Positions 31,074-44,193 of a stretch of DNA of 64,000 bases are shown piece by piece (positions within the stretch are counted from its first letter, which is position 1; every line of letters begins with the position of its first letter). Origin of the DNA: Entomortierella parvispora. Lineage: Eukaryota; Mortierellomycota; Mortierellomycetes; Mortierellales; Mortierellaceae. Both the position numbers and the translations under genes were made by a program. A model generated the notes under the pieces. That model was not told where the DNA came from. It saw nothing but the letters and a program-made list of their open reading frames with translations, and did not search any database. The stretch covers positions 2,790,001 to 2,854,000 of the forward strand of contig OY752141.1 in NCBI GenBank assembly GCA_963573315.1, in the 5' to 3' direction.

Positions 31074-32040
31074 ATGGTGAACGCCGACGAGATCTTGTCC
31101 ATCGTGGCTCTTGCCTGTTTCGCTATCCTCCTCGTACAATTCGTCCTTCGGTACCTTCGCTCAGGCTGGGGACTCTACGTCTACATCTCTTTCTTCTGTG
31201 TCATTCGAGGTAAGTTTGCGACAAAATAAGACTCCGTCCAAGAAGACCAATGCTTTTCATCCTCGGTTTCTAATCTTTCATTTACTCTCTGTCATAGTCG
31301 TTGCTTACGGAATCAGGGCATACCTCGATGGAGGACCTGATGTCTCGGACAGCACACTCTCCAACCTGACCACCATTGAGCTCATCTGTATCTCAATTGG
31401 TGCCATCTTTGCCTTCAAGTTGATTGCTCGACTCTACGAATCCATCCTCCCCAAACTCCGTGATCAGGCCCAAGTCGGACCAGATCTGTTTGAGCGAACC
31501 ATGGTGCAACAAAACAAGCTGTTCCTCTTGCCCCTGGTCATCCTGGTCATTGTTGGTGCTGTCGACTCCACACCTAGCCACACGCCTTCCCAGATGTCCA
31601 CTGGTCTCACGTTGCGTCGCATCGGTGTTTCTCTGTTGATGATCATGGGAATCTGGTACCTGCACCAGGGCCTCGTTTACCGTCAACGGTACTCTGCCAA
31701 TCGAAGAGCATTCAACATTGCCCTGTTGACCACCGTGATCTTTGACTTGTCTCTGGTTTACAAGGTCATCTATTCGTTCTGGCCAAAGGCAGAAACTGTC
31801 ACTATCATCTATTTCCTGTTCTCGCCCTTGTTGGAACTGATTGCTCTGGCGGTCTTGTCAGTCGATTTGCAGGCTTATTTCTTGGGACATGTCGTTGTGC
31901 AGGAAGATATCGAGGTGCAACCAGTCCTCGTACCCGGCCAGCCTGGGTACTTCCAACCCACTCCTGCTCCTGGCTACCAGCCCCAACCCCCACCTCAACA
32001 GCAAATGTACCAGCCACAATACTCTTCAGCACAATACTAG
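31074..32040 (+). CDS. seven-helix membrane protein, paralog 2
   Basis: Two exons (31074-31209 and 31298-32040, phase-1 intron) encode 292 residues. The first exon is 136 bases, exactly as in paralog 1, and the intron interrupts the same codon. Seven apolar segments follow the same plan, with RLYESILPKLR, RRAFNIALL and SPLLELIALAVLSVDLQAYFLGH closely matching the paralog. It has an extra cytosolic-type tail of about 45 residues rich in Pro, Gln and Tyr (YQPQPPPQQQMYQPQY), absent from paralog 1. The function is unknown. The resemblance to RTA1/DUF7702-type fungal proteins rests on topology only. Confidence 0.85.
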
Positions 32041-32218
32041 TGCGATTGTGCCATCCCCAATTAATTTTAGCATACTTCCCATTAAAAGTCTCTTGCACAT
32101 TTCATTGACAGAATGACAGTATTGAAAATGAGATTTAATGCATGGTGCCTTGTCGCACCGGGAATAAAAAAGGGCAAAAAGTGGCAGGGAGACCACAGAG
32201 TAAAGGACGACAAGAACT

Positions 32219-34689
32219 TTACAACTGCTTTCGACTGTGGACCCGATCGATAATTGAAAGCACAATATCTCTTGCCTCGATCCATACCTGCTGCAAATGC
32301 ATGACGGAGAATGTCGTTTTCTTCTTGGCCTATACATTGAACATGATTCGCTTTGGTTAAAAAGATTTTTTTTGTAGACACTCGGTAGACTACAGGTGGA
32401 CTCCAAGAAATCTCCCTCCCCAGCAGCAATCGGATCGGTGACATACCAGAGTGTTCAAGTTTTGCTTGGCGTTCAGCATGATCTGGTCGCAAAGTCGCTC
32501 GATATACACAGGGACCAATTGCTCGTTCTCAGGGCTAATTTGATCCAACTCTCCATTGACAACGTTGTGCCACTGAGCGATCGCCAGTTGGGTTGCCACC
32601 GACGCTTTTTGAAAGGGATTGACCAGCCTTAAACGCATCGCTGCCATCAGACGGAATGATACATCGTCCCGATGCAGAACGTAGTCGCTATGATGCAAGA
32701 AACCAAGAGTTAAAAAAATACCTCTAAAGTCTCCTTGCGTCAAAAGAGATCACCGGCACTTACCCCAAATAACCGGCCATATCCAAAAGTTCCAGTTTAT
32801 CCTTTCTCGCAATGGTGGTCTCTCCAGGAATCGAAAGATTAAGGAAATCATCATCCACCGTGACATAGTTGTATGGGTTATTAGGGGTAACGAAGCCATA
32901 TTCCTAGAGGGACAGCAGCACAAAGACAGCAGTCATGTCGGTCAGCGCCATTTGACAAGGACACCTTTGACTCCAACAAAGAACTAGTCAATCAAAAGCA
33001 TACCACCAGAATGAAGCAGTTGTCGTGGGGTCCATAGTTAATAAAGACCTGCTCCCCTTTTTTGTAAGGAAGAAGCGTTTTGATTTGATACGACTTTGTC
33101 TTTGGACAAAAATATCCTTCGGTCTAGAAGTAAAATACTGTTAGCAAAAGCGCGCGAGTCAAAAACTCAATATTCAGGCAATGACCCTATAGTTTTTGTA
33201 CCTTGGCGTCGTGGGTATGATTGAGGAAATCGAGCATGGGTGCCAATGCAATGTTGTCCGCAGCACTTTGCTTCTTTGATTCCAGATAGATACAACGGGT
33301 ATTCACTAAGGAACCAAAAGTGTGAGTGCAATGCGAGAGGAGGGTAGCGCTTATTGGTGAGATGTACCGAATTGAGCTCGCTCTTACCGACTAGCCAAGC
33401 CCACTCGTACTCTTCATAGGTGAGAGGTCGCGTTAAAAGGTCATTATTTGACTTTACAGACCATAGGGAAATATTTTGTCAGTACACTCCCTTGACGTGT
33501 TCACGACTGTAGCATCCACGAACAAACAAAACTGAGGACTGTTACCTGTAAAAATTCCAAGGTGCAGCTGTAGTCTGCCTGGATCTTTGCCTTTTGTCTG
33601 TTGACATGAGCGACTGCGTTCTGCGGCAAAAGTTCCATGAGCTCTGGGGGGTAGCGGACAGGCATGGTATCGAATTTCTTGGGAAGCAATCGCAGATAGG
33701 GTAGCCATCCTGATTTCTCTGGCGCTTGAACCAAGAGTGCGATATGAAGCGCAATTATCATGTGTGAGTTGATCTTTTTTGCAAATCTACGAGCCAGAAT
33801 TGAGAAGATGGGGTCAGTGACTCATAGAACACAAGGCAACGGTGGGACAACAATAAACATTGCTAGAACTAGCCCTACCGAGTGATCCTTGGGCCATAAA
33901 TGGATTGCAGCGACTTTAGTGTCACGAGGTTACGTTCGGGGACCTGGACAATGACTTCTCCGGCCTGAAGAAAAGAGAGCAAAGTGTTGTTCGTGTGAGT
34001 GTTGTGTGTAACCCGGAGGTCCGTGAGAATTTGGACCAAACATTTGTGATTCACGAACGAGTTCCTTCTGGGAGCATCCATCGATCCATATTCAGCTCTT
34101 TCCGTGCGATGCGCAGCCTTGACGCCTTACCTTGATATTCTTTGTTGCCATCATGCCACGACCAGTGTCTAGATGCGTCAATTGCAAGTTGAGTTTGGTT
34201 AGCCGACAAAATCGACCGAGAGAGCCGATGGTTGATGATCATCATGACAAAACTCACTTGAGAACTCGGCAAGGGTCAGCTTTGTTCGTGGACAGCCCTG
34301 GTCTTTTAGCCACTCCAAGAAATCCATGTATTCCTGATCCTTGATAATGGCTAATGTGTTGGGGAGGAGACATGTGTATAAGTGCCTAGCCATTTTGAAA
34401 GAGACAAGACCAAAGGTAGCTAAGCACAGCGAGAGAACTTGCCAGACTCGATCCGTTCACCGCCGCCATTGAGCTCTCTGTATTTCTTTTGTGCACGTAG
34501 TCTGCTTGTGCGTCCCTTGCGTTGCTGTGTCTTTGTGGAGGAGGGAGCAGGGGAAGGCAGACTGCCCAGAGTTGGAGACGAGATGTCGGTGCCGAGAGCC
34601 TTTGCCACCAAGCTGCTGCTGCTCCTGTCCGGCTTGAGTCGCTTGTTTGGTGGAGGAGGCATTCGAGCAGTGACGGGAGGAGTGACCAT
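32219..34689 (-). CDS. SET-domain lysine methyltransferase, SETD4 type
   Basis: Eleven exons (34689-34443, 34350-34258, 34168-34131, 33964-33879, 33786-33546, 33451-33388, 33305-33202, 33123-33004, 32903-32764, 32687-32447, 32329-32219) give 494 residues; all phases close. Motifs of the SETD4/Rubisco-methyltransferase branch appear in order: TGRGMMATKNI, VPERNLVTL, LLPKKFDTMP, WAWLVVNTR, LAPMLDFLNH and FINYGPHDN, followed by the alpha-helical substrate-binding part. Members methylate lysines of histones or other proteins. The basic N-terminus (RKGRTSRLRAQKK) depends on the first intron having a GC donor (GCAAGT at 34442). Without it, translation could start at 34393 but the basic segment would be lost. 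It shares its upstream region with METTL5. Confidence 0.85.
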
Positions 34690-36029
<1,340 letters not shown>

Positions 36030-36491
36030 AAAAGAAATAAAAAATAAAAAAAAGTCAAAGCACACACCTCCGAGGCCTGGCGCGTCGCGTCCATGTCGAC
36101 AGGTACCATGAGCGTCGCGAGGACAACAGCAACAACGACAGCGACACGGTTAGGGTCGAGAGAAGAGGGGCAACGCCCCCTTCTTTCTCGCTGTACATGA
36201 CAATCCACAGGGGAAACGAGATCCGCGACATTGCACCGACCCCTATTTTTCAAACCGATGGTCTCGGGACCGGCTGACATCGTGAGCAAGAGTCATTCTG
36301 TCGGTCATTGACATCTCTTTTCATTCGCCTTCATACCTTCACCACCACGACCAACGAACTAACGTCGCATCCGCTTCACAGGACAGACCACGCAGACAAG
36401 AGCGAAACAAGACAGCGCAAGGAGGAGCTCCAACACACACACATTCACACGCTGCTCATCGGATACATTCACACCTGTCCAAACTGCACAA
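36030..36491. other. intergenic, MOB1 5' region
   Basis: About 460 bases containing the METTL5 3' end and the MOB1 promoter and leader. I see no other gene or repeat. Confidence 0.4.
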
Positions 36492-37440
36492 ATGAGCTTC
36501 CTGGGATTGTAAGACAAACTATGACCATCATTCGCCCCTGCTTTGCACAGGCATGCCAGTAAAGACCATGGGAAAAGCAGACTGACCTTGGACTTTTACC
36601 TGTCACAGATCCTCCAACAAGGCAAAGGTTCCTAAAAAGTCTGGCCATGGCTCCTCTCTTCAGAAACAATATCTTCAAAAGGAATACGCCGAACAGACTC
36701 TCGGATCTGGAAACCTGCGGCTAGCTGTCCATCTTCCTGATGGCGAGGATTTGAACGAGTGGCTCGCTGTCAACAGTAAGAAAACAACCAGTGTGCAGCC
36801 CTGTATGTCTCCTCCGAGAAAAAGACTCATCCTTGCCCCTCTCTTTTTTTTTAATGTTACTTAGCTGTAGACTTCTTCAACCAGATCAACATGTTGTACG
36901 GGACAATTACAGAGTTTTGCACCCCACAGGACTGCCCAGTCATGTCTGCAGGTCCCAAGTACGAATACCACTGGAAGGACGAGTTTCAGTTCAAGAAGCC
37001 AGCTCGCGTGAGCGCGCCAGTCTATGTCGACCACCTCATGAGCTGGGTCCAAGCTCAGTTGGACAACGAGGCAATCTTTCCGAGCAAAATCGGTAAAGTT
37101 CTTTTTATGTTTTTTTTGTTGCGTTTCTTGTTTCCTTCAAGTTCATGATGGTTAACATACAATACACAAACATCGCTGTACTGGGCGTTGATTAGGCGTC
37201 GATTTTCCTGCGAACTTCAAGACTCTAGTGACAGACATCTTTCGTAGACTCTTCAGAGTCTACGCACACATATATGCGACCCACTTCTCGGTCATTGTCT
37301 CGTTGGGAGAGGAGGCTCATTTGAATACGAGTTTCAAGCATTTCATCCTCTTTGTCAAGGAGTTTGACCTCATCGACCCGAAGGAACTTGCTCCCCTCTC
37401 CGACTTAATCGAATCGCTTATAGCCCAAACCAAGAACTAG
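36492..37440 (+). CDS. MOB1: MOB1-type kinase activator
   Basis: Four exons (36492-36508, 36609-36775, 36865-37092, 37196-37440) encode 218 residues, the usual MOB1 length. The first coding exon is only 17 bases (MSFLG plus two bases), recognised because it restores the conserved MSFL start. Hallmarks follow: LGSGNLRLAVHLPDGEDLNEW, VDFFNQINMLYGTITEFC, the zinc ligands CTPQDC and HIYATH, and YEYHWKDE. MOB1 binds and activates NDR/LATS kinases (Dbf2 in yeast) in mitotic exit and cytokinesis signalling. Nothing is missing. Confidence 0.95.
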
Positions 37441-38815
37441 CCATCACCTCTGCCCGCTCCAGGTATAGAGCATCTGAATAAATCTAGCGCACTGGCACAG
37501 GCCACAAAAAGTGAAAAGAAACTACCCTAATTGAATCAGCACGTCCAAGGTCAGACATGTTTCCCTCGGCTCCGGTGAGCTCAAGAACGACCAACCAGGA
37601 AGGCGCACTTGTCGACCGACACCATGTACTTCCTGATTTGGGCTCAGGCAAAAAAGAAAAAAGAAAAAAAGATGGGAACAGGTGTGTTTGCGCACAAACA
37701 ACAAGCTCACTTTGCGCCATATTCGACACTCCCATGGCACAGCACAGCATCATCAAGCCTTGCAAACAAAAACAGCGAGGGGGTTGTTGACATCCAACTT
37801 CACGATTTGAAAGGTTTGACGTTTATGATTGAACCACTCTTTACGCCTTGCGAATACTCTCAAAAAACGAGGTTCTTGCGTTGCACATTGACCGAGAAAC
37901 AGGGCGTCCAAGAGTGAAATGAGTTGACTAACAGTTCCGCCGACAGAAAGATATGCAAGTGAGAGAAGGGCGGGGGGAAGTGGAGCAAAAGGTTTGAATG
38001 CCGCGCTGACACTCGCAAAAGTGAGTGCTTTCCGGGAGTCGGAAGGACACAATCGAGCAAGACCCATGGCAATTTGTACCACGTACACCTGAGGCGAATA
38101 GGCAACTTTTCCCAGGTGCAGCAACAGGAGAGAGAGCAAAAGGTGCACCATCAAGTTACTGAATGTCGGTACAGTACATGCAAAGCATCCGCCAATGATA
38201 GAGTCCATTACTTCACTCCATTCACTCGCTTAACCACCTCGGTACTCTTGCTCTAGCGTTTTCTTTGCATTTCTCTTCTCCATGGCTTTTGTGCCTGCGC
38301 CTTGTCTCTTTTACACCCCAATTTCTACGCCCAACTCCCGGCATTCAGTTCGTAGCTCCTGAGAAAGATGAAGAGAGTTGCACATGTTGCATGCAGGTCT
38401 TCCTCAACTCCCTAAATTGTTCTCCAACACGAGCAAATGAGAAAGGTGGGTTGGCCTCGGTTGTGTGCGCTTTCATCGAATGTCGCGCGCGCACTCTGTA
38501 AGTCGGTCTGTGAATTTGCATTTACTTTGAGATGCCGACACCATTCTATTGCGATCATGTTGAATGTGCACTGTGCAACTTTATACTCTTTCATGGGTAT
38601 CCTATAAAGAGGAGCTTTCCTCTGGCCACTTTCTCCACGTTGAGAACTCCCCTTACTCTTCTCCGCCCCACACCTTTCCTCTCCACCTCCGTTCTTCCCG
38701 CCCCACATATCCTACCTCAGTAACGCCATCCTCTCCTACTTTTCCTCGCTTCCCAACCTCCCAGCCCTCCCTTTTGACAACCCTTGACTATCCCACTTGA
38801 CAATAGCCCATCGAT
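37441..38815. other. long intergenic region with one unassigned minus-strand frame
   Basis: 1.4 kb between MOB1 and the DUF3712 gene. A minus-strand frame at 37753-38208 (151 codons) is rich in Leu, Ala and Ser and might be an exon of an unrecognised small membrane protein, but it has no motif I know and no clear splice partners. A CT-rich leader precedes the DUF3712 start. I see no RNA gene. Confidence 0.35.
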
Positions 38816-41800
38816 ATGGCTTTTGATATCCGAGAGGAGGATGAGCACCTCGATGAGTTTGAAGAGTACGACGATATTAAGAAGGCAGAACATCCCAAGT
38901 TCTATCGCCGACGCAAGTTCTGGATGTTCTGTATTCCCAATGCCATCATCTCCTTGATCGTCGCAGTTCTCTTGGGACTCTATGTGATCATGCCCAAGAT
39001 AGCCCAAGGTCTTATGAACAAAGCCACGATCCAATTTTCTCAAATTGTAAGCATCCCCCTTCCCCTTGAGTCTGAGTCGTTGCCACTGTGTAGAGGATCA
39101 TTCCACTGAATATCCAATAACTTTTCCTCTGTAGGATATTACGAATCCCACTGCCTCGTCCATGGATATTGTGATGCAGGGCAAGATGGATAACACTGGC
39201 CCCTTTGGCGCTGAAATTTCATTCCCTGGTATCGTTACCGTGTCATGGAATGACATTGTCCTTGGAACTACTCAGATTCCCGGTACTAGCAAGGCATCGT
39301 AAGTTTGTTTTTAGTTGTCGACAATGGCAATTGAACTAGACTTTAGCTTCATTCACCAACGACTTCTTCTTTGCGCTTGAAATAGTGGTGGAAGTGGCAC
39401 CCTTAACCTAGCTAGTAGCTTCACAGTGACAAACGCCACTGGATTTTCCGAGTTCTCGGCCTACATGTTGAACGCCAAAGAATTTGTTTGGCATCTTGAA
39501 GGCAAGCTGAACGTGAAGGCGCTCAGTCACACTGTGAAGGATCTCGACTTGAAGAAGGATATCACTATCAGTGGTAAGTTCTGCTGCTCTCTTCATGGTG
39601 CGGCCACTCTTTGCCTTTTTTAAATACTAAGTCGTTGAAGCTTCCTTCTCCCTTTAGCTTTCAATGGCTTGGATGGTATCAAGATTGAAAAGTTCTCTTT
39701 GCCAGGGGACGACCCGTCAGGCAAGGGCATCATAATTGAAATCGACACCACCGTGAACAACCCGTCAGCTATCCAGATGTATATGGGCAGCCTAACCCTG
39801 GCAATCTCATACAAGGATGTCTTGATGGGTTATGTCACCTCTACCAACTTGACCATGAACCGAGGACCCCAAACCATGTCCATGAAGGGAATTCTGATTC
39901 CTCAAAACAGCACGCAGGGTCTTGCCGTTACCTCCGAGATGATGTCCCGCTACATTGGAAATGTTGTCACCAACACCACAGCTACTGGTGTGGAAGTCAA
40001 GCCTGACGGGGTCAACTCGCTCGATTGGTTGTCTGCCGCTGTCAAGAACCTAAAGTTGAACGTTCCCCTCCAGAGCCCTGCTCCCTTGCAGCTCATCAAA
40101 GGACTCAACCTAGGTGCCCTTGGACTTGTGTTCACGCCCCCAACCGCTTACCAGCCCGTTACCACTTCCACCGGTGTTCTTGCCAACTACAGTCTTCCCG
40201 ATGGCTTTGGGTTCAATATCCAGTTCCAGCAAGTCTCTAACGAGTTCGCCCTTACCCGCGGCGGTGTCGTCATCGCTAACCTGAATTCGTCCTACAACCC
40301 TTCGACTTCCAATATGGCCGCTGGAACGTTGACTTTTGATCTTTTGGCTACTCCACTTTTGGTCCCTGACGCGTCCCACCAGTCATTCCAAGAGTTCAAT
40401 CGTGACCTCACTGTGGGTGCCGATCTCCCATTCCAAGTTACTGGTCAAGCGTCTGTTTTTGCCAATACGTCCATTGGTGTGGTCAACTTGGTCAATATCC
40501 CCTTCAATGCCTCAACGCAATTGAGTGGTCTCCAGAGCCTTGCCAACCCCGCTCCTACCATCACTTCACTCCAAGTCGTGTCTGGAACCACCACAGGCTT
40601 GACCATGGCCATTTCTGTCGTCATTATCAACCCCTCATCCATCTCGCTCAATGCTGGTGATATTGTCCTCGCGTTGATGTACAAGGATGTTAATCTTGGA
40701 ACTGTAACGATGCCAAATCTCGCTATTGTTCCTGGTGCAAACACGGTCGCCACAACGTCAACCATTGACCCCGCCAAGTCCCCAGAAGGTCTCGAGCTGC
40801 TGAACTTGTACACTAGCGGCGCCGGAGCAACTGTCAACATCGTCGGCACTCCCACAAGTACCACCGTCGAGTCTTTGAATCTTGCTTTCGGTGCTCTCAA
40901 CATCCAGACCCAGATGCCTGGTTTGCAATCCAAGTTGCTTGCTGGCGCTTCCCTGGTTGTACTTGACACGACTTTAGCCAACGGGCTCGCACAGACCGTT
41001 GTCACTGTTAACAACCCTTTCGTTCCTGACATGACCATCCTATCTATCGACTCCAAGATCACTTACAACGGTGTCTCGCTCGGTACTGTCATCTCGACTT
41101 TTGCTACTCCTCCAGTGATCCCCGGAGTAGGCCAAGGCACCATCACCGCCAGTTTGACCATGAACACCGACCCCCACGATCTTATTACTCTCATTCGCAC
41201 CCAGGCTCTCAAGAATGGCATGAACACTGCTGCATTCGATGGTCTTTTGTCGCTCCAAGCCGGCGGCAACCCTCCTTCTAGCCTCTTTGTCGGCTTTAAT
41301 GTCGCTGACTTCACGTTGAAGGCTATGACCGGCCTCTTGGTCGATATCACCATGACCACCACTGTCAAGGTCGGAGACTACCAGGTCACCATCCCCTACG
41401 TCCAGAACGGTGTTGCTACTACCACCGACCAGTCGGTCCTGAAGCTGATCCCCATCGTCGGAACACCAATTGCTCAGGTTCTTGTGAACAGTTCCTCGCT
41501 GCAGTTTGACTCCATCAACATCCTGAACCCTGCCGAGACTGCCTTCAAGACCGACATTGCTGGAGCCATTGCCAACACCGGTCCCCTTGATGCCCAGATC
41601 CAGTTCCCCAACCCTGTCACTGTTTCTTACAATGGCAAGGCCATTGGATCTATGATGATGCCCACTGTCAACGCGATTGCCGACAAGGGCGCAGACTTGG
41701 ACCTCAAAGGCGTGGACTTTACGATCACCGATGCAGCTGCCTACACCGACTTTACTGTCTATGCCCTCAATAATGCCAAGTTTGACTGGACCATCTCGAC

Positions 41801-43742
41801 CACTGGTCTGATCGTGACAGCCATGGGCGTTCCTCTCCCCGGTGTCTCCATGACTAAAACTGTTACACTGGATGGCTTTAACAAGCTGGCAGGACTTGAG
41901 TTGACAGGCTACATGATCGAGACCACTGACACCGCCGGCCTTCACATGTCTATCGGCGCCCAGGTCAACAACCCCTCCACCATCGGAATGGTCATCCCTA
42001 CATCCTTGTTTACCACAATGTTCCAAGGAAAGGTACTCGGACCAGCTGTTGCCACAGGAATGGTTCTGCTTCCTCATCAAGTCTCCGTATTCTCATTGAA
42101 TGCGACGATTGCAACTGGAAATGGTAATATGATCCCTTACCTTGAGGATATCTTCCACAACGCCGTTTCAAACATTTCCACCCCTCTCAAGGCCCAAGGT
42201 GTTGGCGCTCCAGGCCTTTCGTGGTTGGATGCTGCAATCAAGACGTTATCGTTGGACACGGCTCTTCCTCCTCTCTCTGATGCTCCAATTGTCGGGGTCT
42301 CTATTGATGCCATGACGATGGACTTTACTTGCAATACTTGTGTTTGGAGTCCAAACGCGATCTCAACCATCACGGCGCAGACAAATCTTCCTTTCCGCAA
42401 TGGCGCTCCCATCATTGCTTTGAGTCAAAACATCGAGATTTTGGACAAAAATGACCGCGTCGTCGGTACTCTTGTCACAGATTACGCCGATGCGATTGCC
42501 ACTGCCGATCATGTCACCTCCACAAGCAAGGAGGCTGCCTTGACCATTCTCCCTGCTGACCACAAGACATACACAGACTTTATCAGCGACTTGAGCGAGG
42601 CAGACAAGTACCCTGTCGGTCTCCGTGGCACAGCCAACTCCAAGTTGCGCCTAGGAGATTTAGGTGATATTGAGGTAAAGGGCATCAAGCTCGATGTCAG
42701 GACCACCCTGGACGGTCTGCAGGGCCTGAAGAAGATTGCGTTCATGGCCATCGTCAACTTAGACGTCTCCAATCCTGCAATGATCGCTTCGTACTCTGAG
42801 GTCAATGTTCACAACCCAAGCAAGCTCACTCTGAAGATTGGTGACCTGACCATGAATGCTGGAACCAACTGGACCGATGCCGGTTTCGCTGGTCATTCGT
42901 TGATTAACAACCTGACGCTGGTTCCAGGCGACAATATCTTGACGGCCAGTGTCTTGTTTGACAGCCGCTACGATGCCTCCCGTAAACTTTTGGCTGACCT
43001 CTTTGCTAACGGAGTCACGGTGTACCTCAAGGGATCCAAGGACTCGAGCAAGAATGAGGCCTTGGCAGCTGGTTTGGGAAATTTGCAGTCGACCACGACA
43101 TTGCCCAAGGGAGGCCTTAACGACGGTTCTGTCAAGCCCTACGATGATACCTGGTCCATCAAGGTCTTCAATTCCACTGCAAATGATGGTATTGTGGAAG
43201 TGAGCGGAGTCTTCAGAAACCCTTACCCTGGAATTGACACCACCTACGAGACCATGGATTGTCAGAGAGACATCAACTACGCGAACCAAGTGATCATGTT
43301 CACGTCGTCAAAGTATGATCTTTTCGATGCCATTAGCTGGATCCCAGACCCCAAATTCAAGCCCCTGGTCACCCATGGCAACCAGTCTTATACGGTCAGT
43401 TGGGCCATGCAGTTGGGCCTTTACAGAGATGGCACGGCAGCACCCACGATGGACGCCTCGGTGTACGATGAGATCATTGCCAATNNNNNNNNNNNNNNNN
43501 NNNNNNNNNNNNNNNNNNNNNNNNNNNNNNNNNNNNNNNNNNNNNNNNNNNNNNNNNNNNNNNNNNNNNNNNNNNNNNNNNNNNNNNNNNNNNNNNNNNN
43601 NNNNNNNNNNNNNNNNNNNNNNNNNNNNNNNNNNNNNNNNNNNNNNNNNNNNNNNNNNNNNNNNNNNNNNNNNNNNNNNNNNNNCACCCCCGACCCCAGT
43701 CCCAATATCGATGTCGACGACGGAGCTGTCACCTCCAGTTAG
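38816..43742 (+). CDS. giant DUF3712 (LEA-like) single-pass membrane protein, interrupted by assembly gap
   Basis: Exons 38816-39046, 39135-39298, 39386-39573 and 39658 onward give about 1555 residues including 200 unknown bases. The acidic N-terminus is cytosolic; one helix (about residues 36-60, FWMFCIPNAIISLIVAVLLG) anchors it. The rest is a long beta-rich region of repeated DUF3712/LEA-type modules, each with a variant of V-NNPS-I-M---SL and a following G--TMP-L-V---N segment. It lacks cysteine clusters and has many Asn-X-Ser/Thr sites, as for a lumenal or extracellular domain. Yeast Tag1, a vacuolar protein with LEA-type repeats needed to end autophagy, has a similar plan; orthology is a guess. 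Beyond the gap, frame and stop are uncertain. Confidence 0.8.
43485..43684. other. assembly gap (200 N) inside the DUF3712 gene
   Basis: Exactly 200 unknown bases, a typical placeholder length, so the true size is unknown. After the gap, one frame gives TPDPSPNIDVDDGAVTSS and a stop; another gives the Pro/Ser/Thr-rich PPTPVPISMSTTELSPP. Either could be the real C-terminus. Confidence 0.95.
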
Positions 43743-44193
43743 GACAGAACCTCTTCTTATCCCTACAGCTACTCCTTGAAAGAGTGGATTTAGCACAAAA
43801 CAAAAAGTAACATCCTCATTCTCTTTTTATTTCGATTACGAATGATAATAAAACATTTACGATATGGAATGCCATTTTCAAAAGGGAAGAGGAGGTCGAG
43901 AAAGAGGAAGAGATAAAAGAAGAAGGAGAGAAAAGACAGCAGGACAGACAGAAACAGGCTCAGGTTCAGTGACTCCATTCATCCAAACACTCCAACACCA
44001 CAGACGCGAGCACAAGAAAAGAGATATCCCCGATCTATCTCACGTGATCAAAAAAGAAACAGGGCAACAAGCCCTGGTTCCATGTGTGAAGCAGAAAAAG
44101 AAATGCAGATCCGCCGCTTCGCTTCCTTCCTTTCTCTCTTCATCACCACCACGTCCCGCTCCCTCCTCCCCTCTCTACCTTCCGTTCCCGACC
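43743..44193. promoter_or_regulatory. intergenic, ABCF3 5' region with CACGTG
   Basis: About 450 bases. The left part is purine-rich (AGA/GAA). A CACGTG hexamer lies at 44041-44046, about 150 bases before the start codon, followed by a CT-rich leader. The open frame that runs into the ABCF3 gene from 43864 is leader sequence, not protein. Confidence 0.45.

Noticed and set aside
41040-42080. 346-codon frame antisense to the DUF3712 gene
   Set aside because: It is opposite a gene with clear protein repeats and splice structure; the frame is open because of codon bias on the other strand.
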